In this document: positions 53,861 to 62,437 of the stretch, piece by piece
Layout: each line of letters opens with the position of its first letter
How positions within the stretch are numbered: position 1 is the first letter of the stretch
Source of the DNA: Flavisolibacter ginsengisoli DSM 18119
GTDB lineage: Bacteria; Bacteroidota; Bacteroidia; Chitinophagales; Chitinophagaceae
Reading direction: 5' to 3'
Length of the DNA: 64,000 nt
NCBI RefSeq assembly: GCF_900129295.1
Contig: NZ_FQUU01000009.1
Span: forward strand, 124,001-188,000
Notes under the pieces: generated by a model
Database searches by the model: none
The model's input: the letters and a program-made list of their open reading frames with translations, nothing else
Told to the model about the DNA's origin: nothing
Made by a program: the position numbers and the translations under genes

Positions 53861-55207
53861 TTATTTCGTTTCAGTATTTTGAAGAAGCCCTGCAGCCTGC
53901 AAAAGTTTATCATAAGCAACAACTGCATCAGATTTGGCAAAAGCGTAATTCAGTTTCGCCTGCAATTGCGCTACATCCGCATCTAATAGTTCTGTTGTTG
54001 TAGCAAGGGCATTCTGATATTTATTGTTTATAATTCTGTAATTCTCAGTAGCCTGGTCTATGGCATTTTGCAATACATCTATCCTTTTCTGCGCCAGTAA
54101 GTAATTCTGGTAAGCACGGTTAACCTCCAGGCGTATAGCATCTCCCAACAACTCTTCACTGGCAGCGATCTGCTTCTCCCTGGCTTGCGCCTGTTGCACC
54201 TTAGCCTTATTTTTCCATAGAGAAGAAATGCTATACTGAACACCTAAACCAATATTCACCGCGTTGGTAACGGTCAAAACACCAGGCACATTCAAAGCTA
54301 CATACCCCCCACTTAAGGCAAGTCCCGGGTACTTCTCTCCCTCAGTGGCCTTCACAGCTGTTGCAGCTGCTTTTTTACGATACGAAACTGCAGAAAGGTC
54401 TTTTCGGTTCTGCAATCCTAACTGAACGTATTCGGCCACCTGTTTTAATTCTCTAGGTGCCTGGAAAGCTGCAGTATCAAGTTGTAATTCTGTATTTTCC
54501 GGAAGACCCAGCATCAGGTCCATATTTATGTTGGCTAGTTGCCAGTTGTTCTGTGCATCCAGTAGTGAAAGTTCTGTGTTCGAAACCTGTAATTCTGATT
54601 TCAGCAATTCATTCCTTGGCAGTAAGCCATTCTTCTCCAGGTTTCTGAATTGTCCCGCTCTTTCCCTGGCTGATTGCAGACTTGAATCTACCAGTTCTAC
54701 CGCTGCATATGCTTTGTACAAATTATTATAAGCATCAATGGTATTTAGTATGATTTCTTCCTGGTCATTCTCAGCATCAAGTTTGGCAGCCTGTTCCAGG
54801 TACCGTGCCGATTCAATACCATATTTTATTCTGAAACCTGAAAATATTGGCAGGGAAACATTGGCAATGCCATACATAGCCTGGCTGGGTTTAGGACTTT
54901 CAGTTGTTGTAGCAGGCGTTCCACCCGAATTATCTTTTTTAGTTTTAAGATCAACATTAGGGCTGTTCAGTCTGAGGTAAGAACCACTTACACTGGCATC
55001 AGGTAACTTTCTTTCAACTGCTTCTTTTAAAGCTGCTGTTGCTTCTTCGATCTTTGCCTGGCTGGATTTCAGTTGTTTGCTGTTCTTTAAACTAAGATTA
55101 ATAGCTTCCTGTAAGCTGAGTGTTTTTTGCTGCTGTGCAAAAACACCAGACGCAAACAGTGTAAAGAATAAACACCCCACCGCTGTCATCAATCTTCTAT
55201 GCTTCAT
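53861..55207 (-). CDS. TolC family outer-membrane efflux protein
   Basis: A 448-residue protein with signal peptide ending SGVFAQ, two repeated outer-membrane-efflux domains (LSLQEAINLSLKNSKQLKSS about residue 30; LVQLGLQNRKDLSAVSYRKKAA in the second half) and long helices. It forms the outer-membrane channel of the tripartite pump. Its start overlaps the TetR gene end by 11 bp; emrA follows after 23 bp. Confidence 0.93.
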   Translation of the reverse strand: MKHRRLMTAVGCLFFTLFASGVFAQQQKTLSLQEAINLSLKNSKQLKSSQAKIEEATAALKEAVERKLPDASVSGSYLRLNSPNVDLKTKKDNSGGTPATTTESPKPSQAMYGIANVSLPIFSGFRIKYGIESARYLEQAAKLDAENDQEEIILNTIDAYNNLYKAYAAVELVDSSLQSARERAGQFRNLEKNGLLPRNELLKSELQVSNTELSLLDAQNNWQLANINMDLMLGLPENTELQLDTAAFQAPRELKQVAEYVQLGLQNRKDLSAVSYRKKAAATAVKATEGEKYPGLALSGGYVALNVPGVLTVTNAVNIGLGVQYSISSLWKNKAKVQQAQAREKQIAASEELLGDAIRLEVNRAYQNYLLAQKRIDVLQNAIDQATENYRIINNKYQNALATTTELLDADVAQLQAKLNYAFAKSDAVVAYDKLLQAAGLLQNTETK

Positions 55208-55826
55208 ACGTTAATATTGCTTTAAATAGGTTTTTTAAATAAGCACTGAGCTTTTTCTTAATGTGTTTTTCAAACTCCTCGTTCTTCATTTCCTGGAGGT
55301 TATTAAGCGCTCTATAATATTTTTGGCTGGTCAATAATTGACTTGTGGTGCCTACCAAAGTCATCATAAGGAAAGGAACGTCCAATCCCTTTTTAAAATC
55401 ACCTTTTCGTTGACCTTCATGTATCAATTGCTTAAAGAGTGCCTGGTTAGTAGCTTTTAATTGGGTGATCTGCTCGGCAATAGGTCCTGTATTATCAACC
55501 ATCTGCTCCCTGAGCATTACTTTATGGAAACACTGTTTATTGAATATTCTTTCTATGTATTCATCTATCAGCTTATCTACCTTTTGTAATGGTGTCAAAT
55601 TGCTGTTTAGCAATATGCTTTCTAATTTCAGCCGCATAAAATCACCACGGTAACGGAACATGGCCTCCATCAGCTTTTCCTTCGAGCCAAAATAGTAGGA
55701 GATCATAGCCAGATTCACACCGGCCGCTTCAGCAATATCCCTCACCGACGTCCCGGAAAAACCATTGTCAGCAAAGAGTTTCTCTGCCGCATCCATAATA
55801 GCTATTTGCTTGTCATTATATTCCAT
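55197..55826 (-). CDS. TetR family transcriptional regulator of the efflux operon
   Basis: A 209-residue repressor. The N-terminal helix-turn-helix reads IMDAAEKLFADNGFSGTSVRDIAEAAGVNLAMISYYFGSKEKLMEAMF (positions about 10-57), the usual TetR signature. The C-terminal domain is for ligand binding. It is the first gene of an operon with tolC, emrA and emrB and probably binds the 35-bp operator upstream. The ATG at 55826 is preferred over an in-frame TTG at 55847, which overlaps the -7 box. Confidence 0.93.
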   Translation of the reverse strand: MEYNDKQIAIMDAAEKLFADNGFSGTSVRDIAEAAGVNLAMISYYFGSKEKLMEAMFRYRGDFMRLKLESILLNSNLTPLQKVDKLIDEYIERIFNKQCFHKVMLREQMVDNTGPIAEQITQLKATNQALFKQLIHEGQRKGDFKKGLDVPFLMMTLVGTTSQLLTSQKYYRALNNLQEMKNEEFEKHIKKKLSAYLKNLFKAILTYEA

Positions 55827-55844
55827 TGATCTCTTTTGGAGGCG

Positions 55845-55875
55845 CAAAACTAAACAAACGTTTAATTAAATCAAA
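55845..55875 (-). promoter_or_regulatory. Efflux operon promoter (TTTG -33, TAGTTTTG -7)
   Basis: On the minus strand TTTG (55872-55875) and TAGTTTTG (55845-55852) are separated by 19 bp, a model Bacteroidota promoter. Both boxes overlap the arms of the palindromic operator. Confidence 0.75.
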
Positions 55876-55885
55876 CATTTGTTTA
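55851..55885. promoter_or_regulatory. Probable TetR operator, 35-bp inverted repeat
   Basis: Arms TAAACAAACGTTT (55851-55863) and AAACATTTGTTTA (55873-55885) are inverted copies with 12 of 13 matches around a 9-bp spacer. Each arm is itself partly palindromic. It covers both promoter boxes, so binding of the regulator would block the operon (self-repression). Confidence 0.7.
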
Positions 55886-55981
55886 AATATTTTAAGAAAA
55901 TAGTAATGGGGAATAATACCAAAAGCAGACCAACCACTTATTGCTGAGCGGTTTCAATGAAAATATTAAAGAAGAAAAATA

Positions 55982-57196
55982 TTATCGCTGGCTGGCTATG
56001 AGCAGGTTGAGGTCAGTATATTTTAAATTGAAGCGTTCGCTTAAGTAGAAGTTTGTCAAGGCCCCTTTAAACATATAAATACCACTTCTAAGGTGTATCT
56101 GGTGCCAGACCATATGCTCAAAACCTCCATCCTCCCCTGCTTGTAGCAAAAGAGGCATCAATACATTACTAATGGCTTGTGAAGCAGTACGTGCAAATCC
56201 GGAAGGAATATTCGGAACGCAATAATGAATTACACCATATCTAAGGTAAATGGGATTCTCATGCGATGTGATCTCTGAAGTTTCAAAACATCCGCCCCTG
56301 TCAATACTTACATCTATAACTACACTCCCGGTGCGCATGCTGCTCACCATTTCTTCTGTCACTACTATGGGCGTTCGGCCAGTTTCTGATGACAAAGCGC
56401 CTACTGCCACTTCGCAGGTCTTTAATTGCTTGGCCAACATTCGTGGTTCAATAACGGATGTCCATAATCGTTGACCGATATTATTCTGCAATCGTTTTAA
56501 GCGGTATACACTGTTGTCAAATACTTTCACTGATGCTCCCAATGCCAATGCTGCACGTGCAGCAAACTCACCTACTATGCCCGCTCCAATAATGATCACT
56601 TTTGTTGGCGCTATGCCGGATATTCCTCCTAACAAAACTCCTTTACCATGGTTGGCTGAACTCAAATATTGAGCGGCTATCAACATGGCTGCACTTCCAG
56701 CTATCTCGCTCATACTTCTTACAATAGGATAACTGCCACTGTCATCTTTTAAATTCTCAAATGAGATGGCTGTGATCCTCTTCTCCATCATTTTCTGAAG
56801 CAACTCTGCTTTAAGAACACTTAAATGTATGGGAGAAATGATCAATTGGCTATGCTGTAATAAAGGAAGGTCTTCGTCAATTACAGGTGCGCTTTTAACC
56901 AATATAGGGGCTTTGTATACCTCCTCGCGGTTATAAGAAATGCGTGCACCTGCTTCACTATAGTCTTTATCAGCAAAATGGGCTGCTTCGCCGGCATTGT
57001 GTTCAATAGTAACCTGATGTCCGTTACTGATCAATACACTTACCGCATCAGGCGTTAGTGCAATGCGGTTTTCCTGGAATGCTATTTCCTTGGGAATACC
57101 AATGTGCAAACGAGCTCCTTTGGGTTTTATATCCAGTGTTTCTTCTAAGGTTTCATAACTGAAGGAAGTGCTTACAAATGGTTTTTGTTGGGACAT
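55982..57196 (-). CDS. ald: Alanine dehydrogenase
   Basis: A 404-residue NAD-dependent enzyme interconverting L-alanine and pyruvate plus ammonia. Visible: LHIGIPKEIAFQENRIALTPDAV near residue 30 with conserved Lys/Arg, VKSAPVIDEDLPLLQ, the Rossmann motif VIIGAGIVGEFAARAALALGASVKVFD (about residue 200) and VIDVSIDRGGCFETS (about residue 290). It is a little longer than the typical 370 residues because of its N-terminal extension. An in-frame TTG lies at 57205; ATG at 57196 is taken. It follows tsaE by 32 bp. Confidence 0.9.
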   Translation of the reverse strand: MSQQKPFVSTSFSYETLEETLDIKPKGARLHIGIPKEIAFQENRIALTPDAVSVLISNGHQVTIEHNAGEAAHFADKDYSEAGARISYNREEVYKAPILVKSAPVIDEDLPLLQHSQLIISPIHLSVLKAELLQKMMEKRITAISFENLKDDSGSYPIVRSMSEIAGSAAMLIAAQYLSSANHGKGVLLGGISGIAPTKVIIIGAGIVGEFAARAALALGASVKVFDNSVYRLKRLQNNIGQRLWTSVIEPRMLAKQLKTCEVAVGALSSETGRTPIVVTEEMVSSMRTGSVVIDVSIDRGGCFETSEITSHENPIYLRYGVIHYCVPNIPSGFARTASQAISNVLMPLLLQAGEDGGFEHMVWHQIHLRSGIYMFKGALTNFYLSERFNLKYTDLNLLIASQR

Positions 57197-57228
57197 AAAA
57201 GCCAATAACTATAATTTGGTTTGACAAA

Positions 57229-57678
57229 TTACGACAGTTCTTCCAAACTACCGGAAGGCAATAGCAGTTTTACAATTCTTTCTTCCTGGCTGGATAATGA
57301 AATATAAACATGAACAACTGAATCATCCAACAAATGAGGTGCCTTTTCAGGCCATTCAATAAAACAAATTTCATTACTGTAAATGCAATCTTCAACCCCT
57401 GCCTGGATGATCTCCTGTTCATCTTTCAAACGGTAAAGATCCATGTGGTATATAAGCTTTTCTTGCCCGTTTTCAGGGTATACATATTCGTTAATGATCG
57501 AAAAAGTAGGACTCCCCATAACATCCCTGACACCTTTACTCCTGCACAGGGCTTCAATTATGGTGGTTTTTCCTGCACCCATTTCTCCATGAAATGCAAA
57601 TACCTTTCTATCTTTTGCCATCTCCCAGAATTGTGCAGCAAAATCATTCAGACCTTCAAAAGACACATGAAACTCCAT
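57229..57678 (-). CDS. tsaE: tRNA threonylcarbamoyladenosine biosynthesis protein TsaE
   Basis: A 149-residue ATPase needed with TsaB, TsaC and TsaD for t6A37 modification of ANN-decoding tRNAs. Visible: FHGEMGAGKTTIIEALCRSKG (Walker A, about residue 29), SPTFSIINEYVY, HMDLYRL (Walker B region) and FIEWPEKAPHLL. Length is normal. A TAGGTTTG promoter box ends 4 bp before the ATG. Confidence 0.95.
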   Translation of the reverse strand: MEFHVSFEGLNDFAAQFWEMAKDRKVFAFHGEMGAGKTTIIEALCRSKGVRDVMGSPTFSIINEYVYPENGQEKLIYHMDLYRLKDEQEIIQAGVEDCIYSNEICFIEWPEKAPHLLDDSVVHVYISLSSQEERIVKLLLPSGSLEELS

Positions 57679-57682
57679 TATG

Positions 57683-57690
57683 CAAACCTA
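57683..57690 (-). promoter_or_regulatory. tsaE promoter, -7 element TAGGTTTG
   Basis: A perfect TAnnTTTG match on the minus strand, 4 bp before the tsaE ATG (57678). Transcription would begin at the start codon or a base before it. No -33 box at ideal spacing. Confidence 0.55.
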
Positions 57691-57824
57691 ATAAAAACAC
57701 ATTTCTTAATGCATGTTGTATGCAATACCTGGCTACAGATGCTCAAAACAGTTGCTGTTTTAATTCCTTCTTTAAACTTTAACATGCCGATGCAACAAAG
57801 TTGAAAAGATAGAGATTGCCCTTG

Positions 57825-57856
57825 TTTGAAGCACAACAAATGCTGAACTAACTTTG
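57825..57856 (+). promoter_or_regulatory. copA promoter (TTTG -33, TAACTTTG -7)
   Basis: TTTG (57825-57828) and TAACTTTG (57849-57856) are 20 bp apart, a full consensus match. The copA ATG (57881) is 24 bp after the -7 box; an in-frame TTG at 57854 lies within the box and cannot be the start. Confidence 0.7.
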
Positions 57857-57880
57857 CACCAGAATAAATTTGCTACAGGA

Positions 57881-60007
57881 ATGGAAAAGGTTCAATGGAA
57901 AGTGGCTGGAATGACATGTGCTAATTGCGCACTCACAGTCAATAAGTATTTGCAGCAACAAGGAGCAAAAGCGGTTGTTGTAAATCCTATTGATGGCGAT
58001 GTGTCATTCGAATTGATGGAGAATAAGCCACTACAGCAAATAGCCAAAGGTGTTGAATCTTTAGGCTATAGGGTAGAGGGAAATGGTTTCACCCCTGCAA
58101 AACACAAGGCATTCCTTTCCACCAATATGCACAGGTTCTGGTTCTGCCTTCCTTTTACTATCCTTCTTATGCTGCATATGATACCCGGTGTTCATATTCA
58201 TTTTTTAATGAATCCCTGGATCCAACTGGCCCTTGCACTTCCTGTATTTGTAGTAGGTATGCAATTCTTTGGCAGATCTGCCATTAAAAGCATTCGCAAT
58301 GGTGTTCCCAACATGAATGTTTTGATTGCGATAGGTTCTGCTGCAGCATTTATTTATAGCCTTGCAGGCACATTGTTCAACCTGGGTCCCGCTTATTTAT
58401 TTTTTGAAACCACTGCAACTATCATTACACTGGTATTCCTTGGCAATTACCTGGAAGAAGCCTCCATACACTCAACCCAGCGGGCGTTAAAGGGATTGGT
58501 AAAATCGCAAAAAGTGATGGCTAATATGATTGCTTTTGATGGTGATCATAAAGAAATTGTTTTCCCGGTTGAAAATACCCAACTGCGTACAGGAGACCTG
58601 GTGTTGATCAAAACCGGTGAACAGGTACCGGCAGATTGCAAGATATTATGGGGCGAAGCCCAGGTAAATGAAGCTATCCTTACCGGGGAAAGCATTCCCT
58701 TGTACAAAAAACCAAAGGATCTTATCATTGGTGGAAGCATTGTAGAAGATGGAAACCTGAAAGCCCAGGTAACTGCTGCGGGCAATGATTCTGTTCTATC
58801 CCATATACTTGAATTGGTGAAGAAAGCACAGGGAGAAAAACCTCCCATGCAACAACTCGTTGATAGGATAAGCGCCATTTTTGTACCAGTAGTATTAGCT
58901 ATAGCAGTGCTAACTCTGATCGTCAACTGGATCATTCTAAAAGAATTCACTCCATCCCTTTTGCGCAGCATTGCAGTGCTGGTCATTGCCTGCCCCTGCG
59001 CCATGGGTCTTGCCACTCCTGCCGCTATTGCTGTTGGCCTGGGAAGAGGAGCCCGCAACGGGATATTATTTCGAAATGCCAAAAGCCTTGAATTATTTAA
59101 GAATATCAAACAAGTGGTATTTGACAAAACCGGGACATTAACCACGGGCAAATTCCAGGTAGACCAATGGAATGTTGATACGAATATATTCACTGAAGAA
59201 GCCTTCAAAAGAATTGTGTTCTCCATGGAAAAGTATTCCAACCATCCCCTCGCTAAAAGCATAGTGGAAGAATGGAAAACCACCGATCCGATTCACTGGA
59301 AGAATATCCGTGAGATCAAAGGCAAAGGCATGGTGGCAGAGGACAAGAATGGAGATCAATTTATACTTGGCTCTTATGACCTGGTTAAAGGTTTGACTAC
59401 AGATGACACCCATAATATCTACCTGTTGTTCAATGATACACTGGCTGGGTGGATTGATTTGAAAGACCAATTAAGACCTGAAGCAGCAGAAGTGGTAAGT
59501 TACCTGCATAACAGAGGTATAAAAACAGTCTTGCTAAGCGGTGATAGGTATGAGAAAACTAAAAAGCTGGGTGATAGTCTTTCTATTGATACCGTAATAG
59601 CCCAGCAAACGCCAGAACAAAAACTTACCACCATTGAGGAACTTTCTGCCAAAACTCCTACTGTCATGGTAGGTGATGGCATAAATGACGCTCCGGCCCT
59701 GGCAAAAGCTACTATTGGTATCTCCATGAGCGATGCCTCCCAGTTAGCCATGCAAAGTGCCCAGGTAGTATTGATCAACCATGGGCTTCAAAAATTGCCT
59801 ACTGCTTTAGGATTGGGCAAACATACTTTTAGAACCATCAAACAGAATCTTTTTTGGGCGTTTTCTTACAACATCGTTGCCATCCCGGTGGCTGCAATAG
59901 GTTTGCTGGGACATTATGGACCCACCTATGGTGCCTTAATCATGGCTGTTAGCGATGTGGTATTAGCTGCTAATTCTGTAAGGTTGTTTGTAAAAAAGCT
60001 GGATTGA
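57881..60007 (+). CDS. copA: Copper-translocating P1B-type ATPase
   Basis: A 708-residue heavy-metal ATPase, probably exporting Cu(I). One N-terminal metal-binding domain carries AGMTCANCALTVNKYL (CxxC, about residue 9). Further signatures: TGESIPL (actuator), CPCAMGLATPAA in the sixth membrane helix (copper-type CPC), DKTGTLTTGKF (phosphorylated Asp), SNHPLAKSIVEE (HP locus) and MVGDGINDAPALAKA. Eight membrane helices are expected. No copper chaperone or regulator gene is adjacent. The CPC motif supports copper or silver rather than zinc. Confidence 0.95.
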   Translation: MEKVQWKVAGMTCANCALTVNKYLQQQGAKAVVVNPIDGDVSFELMENKPLQQIAKGVESLGYRVEGNGFTPAKHKAFLSTNMHRFWFCLPFTILLMLHMIPGVHIHFLMNPWIQLALALPVFVVGMQFFGRSAIKSIRNGVPNMNVLIAIGSAAAFIYSLAGTLFNLGPAYLFFETTATIITLVFLGNYLEEASIHSTQRALKGLVKSQKVMANMIAFDGDHKEIVFPVENTQLRTGDLVLIKTGEQVPADCKILWGEAQVNEAILTGESIPLYKKPKDLIIGGSIVEDGNLKAQVTAAGNDSVLSHILELVKKAQGEKPPMQQLVDRISAIFVPVVLAIAVLTLIVNWIILKEFTPSLLRSIAVLVIACPCAMGLATPAAIAVGLGRGARNGILFRNAKSLELFKNIKQVVFDKTGTLTTGKFQVDQWNVDTNIFTEEAFKRIVFSMEKYSNHPLAKSIVEEWKTTDPIHWKNIREIKGKGMVAEDKNGDQFILGSYDLVKGLTTDDTHNIYLLFNDTLAGWIDLKDQLRPEAAEVVSYLHNRGIKTVLLSGDRYEKTKKLGDSLSIDTVIAQQTPEQKLTTIEELSAKTPTVMVGDGINDAPALAKATIGISMSDASQLAMQSAQVVLINHGLQKLPTALGLGKHTFRTIKQNLFWAFSYNIVAIPVAAIGLLGHYGPTYGALIMAVSDVVLAANSVRLFVKKLD

Positions 60008-60038
60008 AGGCTTTTTAATTAGGTATACAGGAAATATA

Positions 60039-60066
60039 AAAAGCACGGCAAAATCCCCATGCTTTT
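60039..60066 (+). terminator. Weak terminator-like hairpin after copA
   Basis: AAAAGCA (60039-60045) pairs with TGCTTTT (60060-60066), with a further GG/CC pair inside after a mismatch. Only four T follow in the stem itself, so it is a weak candidate. Confidence 0.35.
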
Positions 60067-60114
60067 AAATACTGCATATATTATTTACTTTCACATGGCA
60101 ACCAGCTAATCCGA

Positions 60115-60471
60115 ATGCCCATTCAACCAGCATACAAGACCCTTGACGTCTATTACCTATCCAAAAGATTGGTGGTTGCCTGTTATGAATTAACTCACGA
60201 CCTTCCACCGGAAGAAAAAACAAACCTGGTACAATACATCAGGAATGCAGGAGTGACAGTACATCTTAATATTGCCCAGGGAGGCTTTTTCAAAAAAAAG
60301 AAGAAAAGGAAACAATTCATCAAAACAGTAAAGAATGCCCTTGTAGTATTAGATACTGCCGTACAGGTGCTTATTGAAGTAAAACTGGTACCCACCGAAA
60401 AAGCAAGTGAACTCAGGGAGCTTGCCAGTGCCTGCTATACCTTCTTTGATGACTTGAAAAAACAGAAATGA
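60115..60471 (+). CDS. Four-helix-bundle protein (S23/IVS-type)
   Basis: A 118-residue helical protein of the four-helix-bundle family first seen in intervening sequences of 23S rRNA genes. Visible: YKTLDVYYLSKRLVVACYEL at the start, LVQYIRNAGVTVHLNIAQG in the middle (usual IRRAAxSIxxNIAEG motif), then a basic run FFKKKKKRKQFIKT and a helical end. Here it is a stand-alone gene, not inside an rRNA gene. Function unknown. The Lys run is encoded by a homopolymer-rich stretch (60285-60310). Confidence 0.85.
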   Translation: MPIQPAYKTLDVYYLSKRLVVACYELTHDLPPEEKTNLVQYIRNAGVTVHLNIAQGGFFKKKKKRKQFIKTVKNALVVLDTAVQVLIEVKLVPTEKASELRELASACYTFFDDLKKQK

Positions 60472-60489
60472 TTAGTATTGTTGCATTTC

Positions 60490-62424
60490 ATGAGTGAAAT
60501 GCTTTCTATTTTAGAACAATACTGGGGCTATAAAGCATTTCGGCCTTTACAGGAAGAAATTATTCAATCTATTCTTTCCGGGAAAGATACATTGGCTGTA
60601 CTACCAACTGGTGGTGGTAAATCTCTCTGTTTCCAGGTTCCTGCCATGGCCACAGATGGAATATGCCTGGTCATATCACCATTGATCGCTTTAATGAAAG
60701 ACCAGGTGGAAAACCTGAAAAAAAGAAATATTCCTGCCCTGCTCATCCACTCGGGTATGCAAAGAGCTGATGTGATACAAACACTTCAGAATGCTAAACA
60801 TAACTACTTTAAATTCCTATATGTTTCTCCCGAACGCCTGGAAACCTCCTTATTCAAAGAATACCTGCCTTCTATTGATGTGAGCCTGGTAGCGGTGGAT
60901 GAAGCGCATTGCATATCACAATGGGGTTATGACTTCAGGCCATCTTATTTACGCATTGCAGAACTAAGAAAAGAGCTTCCCGGTGTACCCGTTCTGGCGC
61001 TTACAGCGTCAGCTACGGAGGTAGTTCAAAAAGATATTTGTGAAAGACTGGCCAAACCAGCCTTAATTAATTCAAAGGCTAGTGTAAAAGATGGCTGGCA
61101 TGTTTACCGCCAATCATTTGAAAGAAAGAACCTGGCTTACAGTGCTTTTAAAGTTGATTCCAAGGTGGCCAAACTGGTAGATATTTTAAAAAAGGTACAG
61201 GGAACCTCGATCGTTTATTGCAAAAGCCGTAAACGTACCCAGGAAATAGCCAACCTGCTGCAAATGCATGGTATTGCAGCCACAAACTATCATGCAGGTT
61301 TAAAATCAGAAGATAGATCCAAAAGGCAACTTGACTGGATCAACAATAAAACAAGGGTCATCGTATGCACCAATGCTTTTGGTATGGGCATAGATAAACC
61401 TGATGTGAGGACCGTAGTCCATTTGGACACGCCTGATTGTTTAGAAAATTATTACCAGGAAGCCGGGCGTGCAGGCAGGGACGGCAAAAAAGCCTTCCCC
61501 GTGTTGTTATATGATTCAAGAGACCTGGAAGAACTGGCAGTTTTACACCTGGTACGCTATCCCAGTTTAGAACAGATCAGGTCCATCTACCACGCCTTGT
61601 GTAATTACCTGCAAATACCCGTTAATACAGGCCAGGATAAGAGCTATACGTTTCACTTTGATGCATTCATCCGCAATTTCAAATTGAATAGCAACACCGC
61701 TTTGTATGCTTTAAAAGCGCTGGAAAGTGATGGCTGGCTTGATTTCAATGAAAAGAATTTTGCACCGGCGACCCTGGTTTTTACTACTTCAAAGAAAGGC
61801 TTATATGAATTTCACAAAAGCCACCCCGAACTTGAAGAAATACTAACCTCCTTACTACGCACCTATGAGGGCATATTTGATTTTCCGGGCTTTATATCTG
61901 AGTTATTGATCGCCAAACTGCTGAAGAAAGATGAGGCAGAAATAAAAAAGCAATTAAAGACCATTGCTGCCTTTGGCATCATTCAATACATACCTCAAAA
62001 CACAGAGCCTCAAATAATATTCAGGAAAAACCGGGTAGCTGCAGAAGACCTGTCATTCAACTTGATGCTTTATTATAAAAGGAGAGACATCTTTATTGAA
62101 AGGGCAAACAAAATGATAGCTTACTCCACAACTTCTGTATGCCGCAGTAAAACCATCAGCATTTATTTTGGAGATCAAAATGCCAGGGACTGTGGGGTTT
62201 GCGACAATTGTCTTCAACAGAAAAAGTCAGGTTTATCAGCCAAAGAATTGGAATCCATTGCAGCATTAATACTTCAAAATCTAACCGTTCAGCCATTAGC
62301 AGCAGAAGAATTATTTTACCTGCTCAAGGGCATTCCAAAAGAAAAAGCCTGGAGAGTGATTGATTTTCTCCAGGCCGAAAAAAGAATATCATCTAATGAA
62401 AAAGGTATGCTCATTTTAAGCTGA
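60490..62424 (+). CDS. RecQ-family ATP-dependent DNA helicase
   Basis: A 644-residue 3'-5' DNA helicase. Visible: LPTGGGKSLCFQVPAM (Walker A, about residue 45), VDEAHCISQWGYDFRPSYL (DEAH motif II and the aromatic-rich loop), ALTASAT (motif III), GMGIDKPDVRTVVHLD and EAGRAGRDGKKA (motifs V and VI), and a zinc-binding region with CRSKTISIYFGD and CGVCDNC. The C-terminal part resembles winged-helix, and a separate HRDC domain is not clearly visible. ATG at 60490 is preferred over an in-frame TTG at 60478. It follows the four-helix-bundle gene by 18 bp. Confidence 0.93.
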   Translation: MSEMLSILEQYWGYKAFRPLQEEIIQSILSGKDTLAVLPTGGGKSLCFQVPAMATDGICLVISPLIALMKDQVENLKKRNIPALLIHSGMQRADVIQTLQNAKHNYFKFLYVSPERLETSLFKEYLPSIDVSLVAVDEAHCISQWGYDFRPSYLRIAELRKELPGVPVLALTASATEVVQKDICERLAKPALINSKASVKDGWHVYRQSFERKNLAYSAFKVDSKVAKLVDILKKVQGTSIVYCKSRKRTQEIANLLQMHGIAATNYHAGLKSEDRSKRQLDWINNKTRVIVCTNAFGMGIDKPDVRTVVHLDTPDCLENYYQEAGRAGRDGKKAFPVLLYDSRDLEELAVLHLVRYPSLEQIRSIYHALCNYLQIPVNTGQDKSYTFHFDAFIRNFKLNSNTALYALKALESDGWLDFNEKNFAPATLVFTTSKKGLYEFHKSHPELEEILTSLLRTYEGIFDFPGFISELLIAKLLKKDEAEIKKQLKTIAAFGIIQYIPQNTEPQIIFRKNRVAAEDLSFNLMLYYKRRDIFIERANKMIAYSTTSVCRSKTISIYFGDQNARDCGVCDNCLQQKKSGLSAKELESIAALILQNLTVQPLAAEELFYLLKGIPKEKAWRVIDFLQAEKRISSNEKGMLILS

Positions 62425-62437
62425 CCTTTCTGATAAA

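Noticed and set aside
58546-59283. 245-codon minus-strand frame inside copA
   Set aside because: Antisense shadow of the copA catalytic region; no start signal or motif.
60115-60471. Intervening sequence of a 23S rRNA gene
   Set aside because: The protein belongs to that family, but no rRNA sequence surrounds it.
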